This document shows, one piece after another, positions 8,659 through 19,716 of a stretch of DNA of 64,000 nucleotides (positions are counted from its first letter, which is position 1; the number at the start of each line of letters is the position of its first letter). The stretch covers positions 217,341 through 281,340 of the forward strand of contig NZ_JBBCBW010000006.1 of assembly GCF_037204085.1 (NCBI RefSeq). Direction: 5' to 3'. The translations under genes and the position numbers were made by a program. Origin of the DNA: Variovorax sp037204085 (GTDB lineage: Bacteria > Pseudomonadota > Gammaproteobacteria > Burkholderiales > Burkholderiaceae_C). The notes under the pieces were generated by a model. It made no database searches. It had not been told where the DNA came from and was given only the letters and a program-made list of their open reading frames with translations.

Positions 8659-10143
8659 ATGTTGAAACGCATCTTTGCCGGATTGCTGCTGGTGCTTGTG
8701 GTGCTTGTGGTGCTGGTGGCAGCCGTGGCGGTCAAGACCTGGCGCACGCCGTCGCAGCAACTGGCGGTGGCGCCCGCTCCCAAGCTGGAGATGGACGTGC
8801 AGGCCGCCGCCAGGCGGCTGGCCGGCGCGATTCCGATCCGAACTATTTCCAGCCTTGACGATCCGGCTGCCAACCTGGCCGAGTTCGACAAGCTGCATGC
8901 CTACCTGGAGCAGCAGTTTCCCAAGGTCCACGCCACCCTGAAGAAGGAAGTGGTGGGCCAGAAGGCGCTGCTCTACACATGGGCCGGCACCGACGCGGCG
9001 GCCAAGCCCATCGCGCTGATGGCGCACCAGGACATGGTGCCGATCGCACCGGGCACCGAGAAGGCATGGTCCGTCGACCCCTTCGCCGGCGAGATCAAGG
9101 ACGGCTTCGTCTGGGGCCGCGGCACGCTCGACAACAAGAGCAACCTGTTCGCTCAGATGGAAGCCATCGAGCTGCTGATTGCTAGCGGCTTCAAGCCGAA
9201 GCAGACCGTCTACCTCGTGATGGGCGACGACGAAGAAGTGAGCGGCCTGCGCGGTGCGCGACCGATTGCCGAACTGCTCAAGTCGCGCAACGTGCGCCTC
9301 GACTGGGTGCTCGACGAAGGCCTGCTGATTCTCGACGGCGTGCTGCCCGGCCTTTCGAAGCCGGCTGCGCTCATCGGCCTGGCCGAGAAGGGCTACGGCA
9401 CCTTCTTTCTTTCGCTCGATACGGCTCCCGGCCATTCGTCGATGCCGCCGCAGCGCAGCGCCATCGGCAGCATGAGCGCAGCGCTCGCCCGGCTCGAGGC
9501 CAACCCGATGCCCGGCGCGATCCAGGGCGTGGCGGCGCAGATGTTCGGTGCCCTTGCGCCCGAGATGGGCGGCGTCAACCGCGTGATGCTTTCCAACCTG
9601 TGGCTCACAGAGCCGCTGGTGCGCAGCCAGCTCCAGAAGAGCCCGAGCAGCAATGCGATGCTGCGCACGACCACGGCGCTCACCATCGTGCGCGCCGGCA
9701 ACAAGGACAACGTGCTGCCCGGGCGCGCCGAAGCAGCGGTCAACTTCCGCATCCTGCCGGGCGACACCATCGACAGCGTGGAAGCGCACCTGCGCGAGGC
9801 GCTTGGCAACGACGAGATCAAGATCAAGCGCTACCCGGGCAATTCCGAGCCTTCGCCCGTGTCGCCGACCGACAGCACCGGCTACCGTGCCATCCAGCAG
9901 GCGGTGCGACAGTCGTTCCCCGACGTGGTGGTGGCCCCGGGCCTCATGACCGCTGCCACCGATTCGCGCCACTTTAGCCTGGTGAGCGACGCCGTCTACC
10001 GTTTTTCGCCGTTCCGAATGAAGAGCGAAGACCTGGCGCGCTTCCACGGCAACAACGAACGCCTGGCCATCTCCAACTACGGCGAGATGATCGGCTTCTA
10101 TCACCAGCTCCTGCGCAACACCAACGCTGCGCCGGCGCAATGA
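8659..10143 (+). CDS. Membrane-anchored M20 family hydrolase, PM20D1-like
   Basis: This is a 494-residue M20 metallohydrolase with an N-terminal hydrophobic segment (about 5-25) that should anchor it facing the periplasm. Di-zinc site residues are visible: H123 in MAHQD, D158 in GTLDNK, E192/E193 in GDDEEVSG and a late histidine at 463 in RFHGNNE. The motifs LDWVLDEG, GHSSMPP, RTTTALTI and SPVSPTD recall animal PM20D1, which makes and cleaves N-fatty-acyl amino acids. That is a family analogy, not proof of substrate. It sits between the two core beta-oxidation genes, 20 bases after the dehydrogenase. Carboxypeptidase or dipeptidase activity is the main alternative. Confidence 0.85.
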   Translation: MLKRIFAGLLLVLVVLVVLVAAVAVKTWRTPSQQLAVAPAPKLEMDVQAAARRLAGAIPIRTISSLDDPAANLAEFDKLHAYLEQQFPKVHATLKKEVVGQKALLYTWAGTDAAAKPIALMAHQDMVPIAPGTEKAWSVDPFAGEIKDGFVWGRGTLDNKSNLFAQMEAIELLIASGFKPKQTVYLVMGDDEEVSGLRGARPIAELLKSRNVRLDWVLDEGLLILDGVLPGLSKPAALIGLAEKGYGTFFLSLDTAPGHSSMPPQRSAIGSMSAALARLEANPMPGAIQGVAAQMFGALAPEMGGVNRVMLSNLWLTEPLVRSQLQKSPSSNAMLRTTTALTIVRAGNKDNVLPGRAEAAVNFRILPGDTIDSVEAHLREALGNDEIKIKRYPGNSEPSPVSPTDSTGYRAIQQAVRQSFPDVVVAPGLMTAATDSRHFSLVSDAVYRFSPFRMKSEDLARFHGNNERLAISNYGEMIGFYHQLLRNTNAAPAQ

Positions 10144-10186
10144 CGACCACGACCTCTTTTCCCTTCCATCTTCAAAGGACCTCACC

Positions 10187-11362
10187 ATGACCAGCGCCGT
10201 CATCGTTTCCACTGCCCGCACGCCGCTCGCCAAGAGCTGGAAGGGTGCCTTCAACATGACGCACGGCGCCACGCTCGGCGGCCATGCGGTGCAGCACGCC
10301 ATCTCGCGCGCCGGCATCGAAGCCGCCGAAGTCGACGACGTAATCATGGGCTGCGCAACGCCCGAAGGCGCCACCGGCTCCAACATTGCGCGCCAGATCG
10401 CGCTGCGCGCAGGCTGTCCCGTGACCACCTCGGGCATGACCATCAACCGCTTCTGCTCGTCGGGCCTGCAGACCATTGCCACCGCCGCCCAGCGCATCAT
10501 TGCGGGCGAGGGCGACGTGTACGTGGCCGGCGGCGTCGAGAGCATTTCGTGCGTGCAGAACGAAGCCAACAAGCACATGCTGGCCGACCCCTGGCTGGTA
10601 AAGCACAAGCCCGAGATCTACTGGAACATGCTGCAAACGGCCGAGCAGGTCGCCAAGCGCTACAACATCGGCCGCGACGCCATGGACGAGTACGGCGCCG
10701 CCAGCCAGCAGAAGGCCACCGCCGCGCTCGAAGCCGGCCGCTTCAAAGACGAGATTGCTCCCATCACCGTGCTGGCCGGCGTGGCCGACCCCGTGATGGG
10801 CCTGCGCACGAAGGAAGTCACCGTCGAGAACGACGAAGGCATTCGCCCCGGCACCACAAAGGAAGGCATCAGCGGCATCCGCCCGGCACTGCCGGGGGGC
10901 CTCATCTCGGCCGGCAACGCCAGCCAGTTTTCCGATGGCGGCGGCGCCTGCGTGGTGGTCGACGAGAAGTACGCCCAGCAAAAGGGCCTGAAGCCCCTGG
11001 GCCGCTTCCTCGGCTTTGCCGTGGCCGGCTGCGAACCCGACGAAATGGGCATCGGCCCGGTCTTCGCCATTCCGAAGGTGCTCAAGCGCCTGGGCCTCAC
11101 GGTCAACGACATCGACCTGTGGGAGCTGAACGAGGCCTTCGCGGTGCAGGTGATCTACTGCCGCGACAAGCTCGGCATTCCGGGCGACCGCCTGAACGTG
11201 GACGGCGGTGCCATCGCCGTGGGCCACCCCTACGGCGTGAGCGGCCAGCGCCTGACGGGCCACGCGCTCATCGAAGGCAAGCGCCGCGGCGCGAAGAAGG
11301 TGCTGGTGACCATGTGCATCGGTGGCGGCATGGGTGCTGCCGGGGTGTTTGAAGTTCTCTGA
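10187..11362 (+). CDS. Acetyl-CoA acyltransferase (thiolase)
   Basis: This 391-residue thiolase catalyses the last beta-oxidation step, CoA-dependent cleavage of 3-ketoacyl-CoA to acetyl-CoA and a shortened acyl-CoA. The acyl-accepting cysteine is C90 in NRFCSSGLQ. The second catalytic pair is H347 in VGHPYGVSG and C377 in MCIGGGMGAAG. Length and C-terminus (GVFEVL) are complete. It lies 43 bases after the M20 gene and belongs with the bifunctional dehydrogenase, as in fadBA-type operons. The sequence does not say whether it prefers degradative fatty-acyl, branched or aromatic substrates. Confidence 0.93.
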   Translation: MTSAVIVSTARTPLAKSWKGAFNMTHGATLGGHAVQHAISRAGIEAAEVDDVIMGCATPEGATGSNIARQIALRAGCPVTTSGMTINRFCSSGLQTIATAAQRIIAGEGDVYVAGGVESISCVQNEANKHMLADPWLVKHKPEIYWNMLQTAEQVAKRYNIGRDAMDEYGAASQQKATAALEAGRFKDEIAPITVLAGVADPVMGLRTKEVTVENDEGIRPGTTKEGISGIRPALPGGLISAGNASQFSDGGGACVVVDEKYAQQKGLKPLGRFLGFAVAGCEPDEMGIGPVFAIPKVLKRLGLTVNDIDLWELNEAFAVQVIYCRDKLGIPGDRLNVDGGAIAVGHPYGVSGQRLTGHALIEGKRRGAKKVLVTMCIGGGMGAAGVFEVL

Positions 11363-11374
11363 CTCTCCTCCGGC

Positions 11375-11470
11375 CGGCGGCGCATAGCGCGTCGCCGCTT
11401 CCGCCACCCCCTTTCCGGGGGCGACATCGGCGGGCCGGCTGAGCCGGTTCGGCGGTGTTCCTGGCACAGA
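11375..11470 (+). repeat. Structured GC-rich intergenic repeat, copy 1
   Basis: The gap after the thiolase is full of short inverted repeats: GGCGGCGC/GCGCGTCGCC, CCCCC-TTT-CCGGGGG and CCGGCT-G-AGCCGG. Its segment 11414-11464 resembles the other intergenic segment at 15961-16010 when aligned by eye. The shared blocks are CCGGGGGC at the start, a central CCGGC, a CCGGT and a final TCTGG/CCTGG. It may act as a transcription-attenuating structure or be a lineage-specific dispersed repeat. Confidence 0.45.
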
Positions 11471-11502
11471 ACCCGCGCATCCATTCACACCGAGATCCGA
11501 TC

Positions 11503-13356
<1,854 letters not shown>

Positions 13357-13358
13357 AG

Positions 13359-13598
13359 ATGGCCAACGCCGCCCCCAACAACAACACCCCCAACCCCGCC
13401 AAGCCACCCAAGCCGCACGCCCGGCTCGAAAAGTGGATCTGGATCCTGATCTACGGCGGCCTGTTTCTCGTGATCCTTGGCATTGCCACCGGCCGCACCG
13501 AACCGGCGCTCGGCTGGTCGATGGCCGTGCCCGGCGCGGTGGTCGCGCTTGTGGGCGTCGTGCTCATCTATGTGCGCTCGCGCCTGGGCGACAAGTAG
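13359..13598 (+). CDS. Small two-helix membrane protein
   Basis: This is a 79-residue ORF starting 2 bases after the acyl-CoA dehydrogenase stop, so it is probably translationally coupled. The first 25 residues are Asn/Pro/Ala-rich and soluble. Two hydrophobic helices follow, WIWILIYGGLFLVILGIAT and VPGAVVALVGVVLIYV, ending in a basic RSRLGDK tail. I do not recognise the family. The helix topology and coupling suggest a small inner-membrane accessory protein, perhaps tethering or electron-transfer related, but no cofactor motif is visible. Confidence 0.75.
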   Translation: MANAAPNNNTPNPAKPPKPHARLEKWIWILIYGGLFLVILGIATGRTEPALGWSMAVPGAVVALVGVVLIYVRSRLGDK

Positions 13599-13639
13599 CA
13601 CGCATCTCTTCTGAACATCCTGAATATCGGAGACACCCA

Positions 13640-14434
13640 ATGACCCCTCGCACCACCAAGCAGCTGTTCGACCTTACCGGCAAGACCGCCCTCATTACCG
13701 GCGGCTCGCGCGGCCTTGGCCTGCAAATGGCGCATGCGCTGGGCGAGGCGGGCGCGAAGATCATGCTCAGCTCCCGCAAGGCCGAAGACCTGGAGCAGGC
13801 CGCGGCCGAGCTGCAATCCGCCGGCATCGACGCGCGCTGGATCGCGGCCGATTGCTCGAAGGAAGAAGACACGCGCCGCCTGGCCGACGAAACGCTGCAG
13901 CGCATGGGCGCGATCGACATACTCGTGAACAACGCGGGTGCCAGCTGGGGCGCGCCGGCCGAGAGCCATCCGGTCGAGGCGTGGGACAAGGTGATGAACC
14001 TCAACGTGCGCGGCTATTTCATCCTGTCGCAGCATGTCGCCAACGGCTACATGATTCCCAAGAAGACGGGCCGCATCATCAACATTGCATCCATCGCAGG
14101 CCTGAACGGCAACCCGCCCGAAATGCAGACGCTGGCCTACAACACCTCGAAGACGGCGGTGATCGGCTTCACGCGCACGCTAGCCGCCGAATGGGGCAAG
14201 TACAACATCAACGTAAACGCCATTTGCCCCGGCTTCTTCATGACGAAGATGGCCGCCGGACTGATCAAGTCGCTCGGCGAGGAAAAGATGGCGTCGCATG
14301 CGCCGCTCGGCCGCCTGGGCGACGAAGAAGACCTGAAGGGCCTGACGCTGCTGTACGCAAGCGATGCCGGCAAGCACATCACGGGGCAGTGGCTCGCAGT
14401 GGATGGCGGTGTCAGCGTGGTGCTTGGTGCGTAA
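13640..14434 (+). CDS. Short-chain dehydrogenase/reductase (SDR)
   Basis: This is a 264-residue classical SDR, NAD(P)-dependent. The cofactor loop TGGSRGLGLQ is near residues 20-29, NNAGASWG is the NNAG motif, and the catalytic pair is Y167 and K171 in AYNTSKTAV. The C-terminal LAVDGGVSVVLGA is typical of FabG-like enzymes. Start ATG 13640 is preceded by ATCGGAGACACCC, a good ribosome-binding site. In the context of acyl-CoA genes it may reduce or oxidise a 3-hydroxyacyl or related alcohol intermediate. The substrate is not determinable. Confidence 0.9.
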   Translation: MTPRTTKQLFDLTGKTALITGGSRGLGLQMAHALGEAGAKIMLSSRKAEDLEQAAAELQSAGIDARWIAADCSKEEDTRRLADETLQRMGAIDILVNNAGASWGAPAESHPVEAWDKVMNLNVRGYFILSQHVANGYMIPKKTGRIINIASIAGLNGNPPEMQTLAYNTSKTAVIGFTRTLAAEWGKYNINVNAICPGFFMTKMAAGLIKSLGEEKMASHAPLGRLGDEEDLKGLTLLYASDAGKHITGQWLAVDGGVSVVLGA

Positions 14435-14446
14435 GCTTGGTACGTA

Positions 14447-14908
14447 ATGACTGAAGATTCCACCGACATCAACATCCGCTCGTACACGAGCCAGATTCCG
14501 TTCGCGCGCCACCTGGGCTTCGAGCTCACCAAGTTCGAGGGCGGCGAGTCCGAGATCGTCTACACCGCCAAGCCCGAGCACCTGAACACCTTCGACGTGA
14601 CTCACGGCGGCGCCTGCATGACGCTGCTCGACATCACCATGGCGGCTGCAGCGCGCAGCGTGGCGCCTGAAACCGGCGTGGTCACCATCGAGATGAAGAC
14701 CAGCTTCATGCAGCCTTCGGTCGGCCCGCTGCACGCGCGAGGCACGCTCATTCATCGCACCGCGACGCTGGCCTTTACCGAAGCCAAGATCTACGACGAG
14801 CAGGAGCGCGTGTGCGCCCATGCCACCGGCACCTTCAAGTACGTGAAGCGCCGCTTGCCCACCGGGCCCGCCAGCGCGAACGCGATGCGGCCACCTTCGA
14901 CCGACTGA
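14447..14908 (+). CDS. Hot-dog fold thioesterase, PaaI family
   Basis: This 153-residue hot-dog thioesterase begins 12 bases after the SDR stop. The family core FDVTHGGACMTLLDITMAAAAR carries the helix that lines the active site, followed by TIEMKTSFMQPS in the central sheet. It would hydrolyse an acyl-CoA, for example a dead-end intermediate of beta-oxidation, releasing free CoA. It is of usual PaaI length with a slightly extended, charged C-terminus. Translation looks coupled with the upstream SDR. Confidence 0.87.
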   Translation: MTEDSTDINIRSYTSQIPFARHLGFELTKFEGGESEIVYTAKPEHLNTFDVTHGGACMTLLDITMAAAARSVAPETGVVTIEMKTSFMQPSVGPLHARGTLIHRTATLAFTEAKIYDEQERVCAHATGTFKYVKRRLPTGPASANAMRPPSTD

Positions 14909-14940
14909 CCGACCACCGAACGAATCTCCAGGAGCCATAC

Positions 14941-15957
14941 ATGCCCACCAACAAACAGATCCACCTCGACAACCGCCCCGATGGCGAAGCCGTTGCCAGC
15001 AACTTCAAGCTCGTGGCCGCCGAAACGCCCGCGCTGGCCGAGAACCAGGTGCTGGTGCGCCACCACTACATGAGCCTGGACCCGTACATGCGCGGCCGCA
15101 TGAACGACTCCAAGAGCTATGCGCAGCCGCAGCCGCTCGGCCAGGTGATGCAGGGCGGCACCGCCGGTGAAGTGGTGGAAAGCAAGCATCCCAGGTTCGC
15201 CCCCGGCGACAAGGTGGTGGGCTTTGGCGGCTGGCAGGAATACAGCGTGGTCGATGCATCGCAGCCCGGCGCGCTGAAGAAGGTCGACACCACGCACGTG
15301 CCGCTGTCGCACTACCTCGGCGCGGTCGGCATGCCGGGCGTCACGGCCTGGTATGGGTTGGTGAAGATCATTGCCCCGAAGGCCGGCGAGACGATGGTCG
15401 TTACCGCCGCCAGCGGCGCGGTGGGCAGCGCGTTCGGCGCGCTGGCCAAGGCGCGCGGCTGCCGGGTGGTCGGCATTGCGGGCGGCCCTGACAAGTGCAA
15501 GTACGTGACCGAAGAGCTGGGCTTCGACGCCTGCATCGACTACCGCCAGCACCCCGATGTGAAGAGCATGAGCGCCGCGCTCAAGGAAGCCTGCCCGAAC
15601 GGCATCGACGGCTACTTCGAGAACGTGGGCGGCTATATCTTCGACGCCGTGCTGCTGCGCGCGAATGCCTTCTCTCGCGTTGCGCTGTGCGGAATGATCG
15701 CGGGCTACGACGGCCAGCCGCTGCCGCTCGCCAACCCGGCGCTGATCCTCATCAACCGCATGAAGATCGAAGGCTTCATCGTCAGCGAGCACATGGAAGT
15801 GTGGCCCGAGGCGCTGACTGAGCTCGGCACGCTGGTCGCCACGGGCAAGCTCAAGCCGCGTGAGTCGGTGGCGCAAGGCATCGAATCCGCCCCTGAGGCC
15901 TTCCTGGGTTTGCTCAAGGGCAAGAATTTCGGCAAGCAGTTGGTCAAGCTGATCTAG
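14941..15957 (+). CDS. NADP-dependent oxidoreductase, MDR superfamily (CurA/leukotriene B4 dehydrogenase type)
   Basis: This is a 338-residue zinc-independent medium-chain reductase. The ATG at 14941 follows an AGGAGCC ribosome-binding site. Recognisable motifs are SLDPYMRGRM near the N-terminus, the Rossmann loop AASGAVGSAFGALAK and the C-terminal LLKGKNFGKQLVKL. These place it with NADPH-dependent curcumin reductase and prostaglandin/leukotriene reductases, which reduce alpha,beta-unsaturated carbonyls. In this cluster it could saturate an enoyl intermediate or detoxify enones. The zinc-binding cysteines of alcohol dehydrogenases are absent. Confidence 0.88.
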   Translation: MPTNKQIHLDNRPDGEAVASNFKLVAAETPALAENQVLVRHHYMSLDPYMRGRMNDSKSYAQPQPLGQVMQGGTAGEVVESKHPRFAPGDKVVGFGGWQEYSVVDASQPGALKKVDTTHVPLSHYLGAVGMPGVTAWYGLVKIIAPKAGETMVVTAASGAVGSAFGALAKARGCRVVGIAGGPDKCKYVTEELGFDACIDYRQHPDVKSMSAALKEACPNGIDGYFENVGGYIFDAVLLRANAFSRVALCGMIAGYDGQPLPLANPALILINRMKIEGFIVSEHMEVWPEALTELGTLVATGKLKPRESVAQGIESAPEAFLGLLKGKNFGKQLVKLI

Positions 15958-15960
15958 GCT

Positions 15961-16010
15961 GCCGGGGGCCACGCCAGCGGCCCGGCAATCCGGTGCCGCG
16001 GTTTTTCTGG
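15961..16010 (+). repeat. Structured GC-rich intergenic repeat, copy 2
   Basis: This short gap segment shares its order of blocks (CCGGGGGC, GCGG, CCGGC, CCGGT, GCGGT, TCTGG) with 11414-11464. It can fold as GCCGGGGGCC against GGCCCGGC. Placement directly after a stop codon and before the next ribosome-binding site fits a dispersed intergenic repeat that also serves as an RNA hairpin. Confidence 0.4.
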
Positions 16011-16033
16011 AACTGACTTTTCGGAGGTTCTGT

Positions 16034-17692
16034 ATGAAGAATGCTGGAACGCACGAGGTGTTCAACCAGCCCGCGCCGCTGGTGGACTACAACCTCTTCG
16101 AAACCAACAGGCCCCTGCGCGATGCGTTGCAGTTCAACGCGCCGGCGCTTCAGCTGGCGCAGCTGCATGAACTGGGCGCCGCCGTCGGCTCCGCCGACAT
16201 GCAGACGCATGCGCGCCTGGCCAACACCCACACGCCCGAGCTGCACACGCACGATCGCTTTGGCCGGCGCATCGACGAGGTGGAGTTTCACCCCAGCTAC
16301 CACGCGCTGATGAAGGCCGCAGTGGGCGCGGGCCTGCACGGCACACCCTGGACCGGCACTTCCGCCTCGCCGCACGTGCAGCGGGCGGCGGGCTTCATGC
16401 TCTTCACCGAGCTGGAATCGTCGGTTCTTTGCCCCATCTCGATGACCTACGCCGCGACGCCCGCACTGCGCAGCAATGCGGCGGTGTATGCCGACTGGGG
16501 GCCCAAGCTCGGCAGCCTTTGGTACGACCCGGCGCTCAAGTCGTTCAAGGACAAGCCCGGCGTGACCATGGGCATGGGCATGACCGAGAAGCAGGGCGGC
16601 TCGGACGTGCGGGCCAACACCACAAGCGCGGTGCGCGAGGGCAGCGACGCCTGGGGCGAGCGCTACGCGATCACCGGCCACAAATGGTTCTTCTCGGCGC
16701 CGATGTGCGATGCCTTCCTGGTGCTGGCGCAGGCGCCCGCCGGGCTGAGCTGCTTCTTCTTGCCTCGCGTGTTGCCGGAATGGATGGGGAATGGCGCCCG
16801 CAACGCCATTCACATCCAGCGCCTGAAGGACAAGCTCGGCAACAAGGCCAATGCGAGCTCGGAGGTCGAGTTCCTTGGCGCAAGTGCCTGGCTCGTCGGC
16901 GAAGAAGGCCGCGGCATTCCGCAGATTCTCGAGATGGGCACGATGACGCGGCTCGACTGCGCATTGGGCACCAGCGGCCTCATGCGCCAGGCGCTGAGCC
17001 TGGCCATCAACCACACCGTGCAGCGCAACGCCTTCGGCAAGCCGCTCGTCGAGCAGCCGCTCATGAAGAATGTGCTGGCAGATCTGGCGCTCGAAAGCGA
17101 AGCCTCTACCGCGCTTGCCATCCGCCTCGCCCGCGCGTTCGACCGGCAGGACGACGAACATGAACGGCTGATGGCGCGCCTGCTCACGCCGGTCGCCAAG
17201 TTCTGGATCTGCAAGCGCGGCAGCCACTTTGCGCAAGAGACCATGGAATGCCTGGGCGGCAACGGCTATGTGGAGGAGGGCGGCGAAGGCACCATGGCCC
17301 GCATCTACCGCGAGATGCCGCTCAACTCCATCTGGGAAGGCGCGGGCAACATCATGGCGCTCGACCTCCTGCGCGGCCTGCGCAAGGGCGACGCCGTGGC
17401 CGCGCTCGCCAAAGAGCTGGCGCCGGCACGCGGCCAGCACGCCGCACTCGACCGGTTGGCCGACGCGCTGCCTGCACGCATCGAGGCGATGGCCTCCGAA
17501 ACCGAGGCGCGCCGTCTGGCACAGGACGTGGCCCTGGCGGTGCAAGCTGCGTTGCTTGCGCAGACCGCGCCGCCCGCGGTTGTAGGCGCGTTTTGCGCAT
17601 CGCGCCTGGGCGGCGATTGGGGCAACGCATTCGGCACGCTGGGTGCGGCCACCGATTTCGATTCGATCATCGAGCGCGCCAGCCCGCGCTGA
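16034..17692 (+). CDS. aidB: Acyl-CoA dehydrogenase, AidB-like
   Basis: This 552-residue flavoprotein belongs to the AidB branch of acyl-CoA dehydrogenases. The N-terminus HEVFNQPAPLVDYNLFETNRPL is diagnostic of AidB. The FAD region reads GMTEKQGGSDVRANTT and the C-terminal helical part has ECLGGNGYVEEG. E. coli AidB is induced by alkylating agents and binds DNA, with weak isovaleryl-CoA dehydrogenase activity. Here it lies within a beta-oxidation cluster, so a metabolic role is equally plausible. The C-terminus carries the final helical domain without truncation. Confidence 0.9.
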   Translation: MKNAGTHEVFNQPAPLVDYNLFETNRPLRDALQFNAPALQLAQLHELGAAVGSADMQTHARLANTHTPELHTHDRFGRRIDEVEFHPSYHALMKAAVGAGLHGTPWTGTSASPHVQRAAGFMLFTELESSVLCPISMTYAATPALRSNAAVYADWGPKLGSLWYDPALKSFKDKPGVTMGMGMTEKQGGSDVRANTTSAVREGSDAWGERYAITGHKWFFSAPMCDAFLVLAQAPAGLSCFFLPRVLPEWMGNGARNAIHIQRLKDKLGNKANASSEVEFLGASAWLVGEEGRGIPQILEMGTMTRLDCALGTSGLMRQALSLAINHTVQRNAFGKPLVEQPLMKNVLADLALESEASTALAIRLARAFDRQDDEHERLMARLLTPVAKFWICKRGSHFAQETMECLGGNGYVEEGGEGTMARIYREMPLNSIWEGAGNIMALDLLRGLRKGDAVAALAKELAPARGQHAALDRLADALPARIEAMASETEARRLAQDVALAVQAALLAQTAPPAVVGAFCASRLGGDWGNAFGTLGAATDFDSIIERASPR

Positions 17693-17736
17693 TCGCATTT
17701 CCCCGAACAATTCAAAGAAAGAACACAAGGACCCCG

Positions 17737-18675
17737 ATGGCCGAACTCATCCTGCACCACTACAACACCTCGCCGTTTTCCGAGAAGGTGCGGCTCATCC
17801 TCGGCGCCAAGAAGCTGCCGTGGAAGTCCGTTCTCATTCCGGCCATCATGCCCAAGCCCGAGGTGGGGGTGCTCACCGGCGGCTACCGCAAGACACCTTT
17901 CCTGCAGATCGGCGCGGACATCTATTGCGACAGCGCGCTCATTGCCGATGTGCTGGAGCATCTCCAGCCCGAAGCCACGCTCTACCCGGAACCAGAAAAG
18001 GGCATGTCGCGCATCCTCTCGCAGTGGGCCGACACCACGCTGTTCTGGGCTGCGATGGCCTGGAACCTGCAGCCCCGCGGCGTGGCCGAGGTGTTTGCCA
18101 AGGCGCCGCCTGAAGCTGCCAAGGCCTTCGGCGAAGACCGCGCGAAGATGAGCACGGGCAACATGACGCGGCTGCGCCCCGCCGACGCGACGAGTGCGTA
18201 CAAGTCTTACCTGCGCCGCCTGTCCGACATGCTCGACGACAAGCCTTACCTGCTGGGCGAAGCGCCGTGCATTGCCGACTTTTCGGCGTACCACCCGCTT
18301 TGGTACACGCGCCGCATCGACTCGGTGCGGGGCATTCTCGACCTCACGCCCGCGGTGGTCGACTGGATGGACCGCATGGCCGCCATCGGCCACGGCGCGC
18401 CCGAAAAATCGAACCCGGACGAAGCCATTGCCGTCGCCAAGGCCGCAACGCCGCATACGCTGCTGACCGACAGCACCTTTCAGGACGACCATGGCATTCC
18501 GCTGGGAAGCGCCGTCACCGTCCGTGCGGAGAGCTTCGGCCTAGAGGAAACACCCGGTACGCTGGTGGCCGCCACGCGCACGCACTACACGCTGGAGCGC
18601 AGCCACGGGCGCGTGGGCACGGTGCACGTGCATTTTCCGCGCATCGGCTACGTGCTGAAGCAAGCCGAAGCCTGA
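17737..18675 (+). CDS. Glutathione S-transferase family protein
   Basis: This 312-residue protein has an N-terminal thioredoxin-like GST domain: ILHHYNTSPFSEKVRLILG, with the TPFLQIG cis-proline region and DSALIADVLE contacting glutathione. A helical C-terminal domain follows (YLLGEAPCIADFSAYHPLW). Roughly 90 extra residues at the C-terminus after the helical domain form a beta-rich tail (HTLLTDSTFQ to RIGYVLKQAEA), so it is longer than typical GSTs of 200-230 residues. It sits 44 bases after aidB, suggesting detoxification or CoA/glutathione chemistry within the cluster. Its exact substrate is unknown. Confidence 0.85.
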   Translation: MAELILHHYNTSPFSEKVRLILGAKKLPWKSVLIPAIMPKPEVGVLTGGYRKTPFLQIGADIYCDSALIADVLEHLQPEATLYPEPEKGMSRILSQWADTTLFWAAMAWNLQPRGVAEVFAKAPPEAAKAFGEDRAKMSTGNMTRLRPADATSAYKSYLRRLSDMLDDKPYLLGEAPCIADFSAYHPLWYTRRIDSVRGILDLTPAVVDWMDRMAAIGHGAPEKSNPDEAIAVAKAATPHTLLTDSTFQDDHGIPLGSAVTVRAESFGLEETPGTLVAATRTHYTLERSHGRVGTVHVHFPRIGYVLKQAEA

Positions 18676-18787
18676 AAGCTTGTTGCGCGGGGCACCTTCG
18701 TGACTGCGCCGCAGCGCTTTTCGTATTTCAATTGCCGCACCAACGTCAGTCAGAGACAAACTTTCAACGCAAGAAGGACACCGGCAA

Positions 18788-19693
18788 ATGATTCAGGACT
18801 TCAAGGGCAAGACGGCCGTACTCACCGGCGCGGGTTCGGGCTTCGGGCTGGAGTGCGCACGCATCGGGGCCGCGCGCGGCATGAACCTGGTGCTGGTCGA
18901 TGTGCAGCAGGACGCGCTCGACAAGGCCCAAGCCGAAATGGAAGCCGCCGGCGCGCAGGTGCTGGCCCGCAAGGTCGACGTGTCTGACGCGGCGCAGATG
19001 GAGGCACTGGCCCTTGCGGTGAAGGAGCGCTTCGGTGCGCCGCACTTCGTGTTCAACAATGCCGGCGTGGGCGCCGGCGGCCTGGTGTGGGAAAACACGG
19101 TGGCCGACTGGGAGTGGGTGCTGGGCGTCGACCTGTGGGGCGTGATTCACGGCGTGCGCCTGTTCACGCCGATGATGCTCGAAGCCGCCGCCAAGGACCC
19201 GGGCTACCGCGGCCACATCACCAACACGGCCAGCATGGCGGGCCTGCTCACGCCGCCCAACATGGGCATTTACAACGCGGCCAAGGCTGCGGTGGTGAGC
19301 CTGACCGAAACGCTTTACCAGGACCTGAACCTCGTGACCGTCCAGATCGGCGCGAGCCTGCTGTGCCCATACTTCGTGCCCACCGGCATCACGAGCAGCG
19401 AGCGCAATCGCCCGAATGCGCCGAAGGAAACCGAGCTCACCAAGAGCCAGCTGATCGGCCAGGCCATGAGCAACAAGGCGGTGAGCAGCGGCAAGATCAC
19501 GGCGGCCGAGGTGGCGGCGAAGGTGTTCGAGGCCATCAGCGACAACCAGTTCTACGTATTCAGCCATCCGAAGGCGCTGGGCAATGTGCGCAGCCGCATG
19601 GAGAACATCGTCGAGGTCAAGAATCCGGCGGATCCGTTTCTCGAGCGGCCCGAGATCGGGCAGAAGCTGCGGGAGCAGTTGCGGGCGGCTTGA
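18788..19693 (+). CDS. Short-chain dehydrogenase/reductase (SDR)
   Basis: This 301-residue SDR has cofactor loop TGAGSGFGLECA, NNAG in VFNNAGVGAGG, and catalytic Y162 and K166 in YNAAKAAVVS. It is longer at the C-terminus than the first SDR in the cluster, with a substrate-cap segment around 190-240 (ITSSERNRPNAP) and an end resembling alcohol/hydroxysteroid-type SDRs. The 112-base gap before it holds no clear promoter. It is the last gene of the long plus-strand metabolic run. The substrate is unknown. Confidence 0.9.
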   Translation: MIQDFKGKTAVLTGAGSGFGLECARIGAARGMNLVLVDVQQDALDKAQAEMEAAGAQVLARKVDVSDAAQMEALALAVKERFGAPHFVFNNAGVGAGGLVWENTVADWEWVLGVDLWGVIHGVRLFTPMMLEAAAKDPGYRGHITNTASMAGLLTPPNMGIYNAAKAAVVSLTETLYQDLNLVTVQIGASLLCPYFVPTGITSSERNRPNAPKETELTKSQLIGQAMSNKAVSSGKITAAEVAAKVFEAISDNQFYVFSHPKALGNVRSRMENIVEVKNPADPFLERPEIGQKLREQLRAA

Positions 19694-19716
19694 TCGTTTG
19701 CGGCTACAACCGGGGC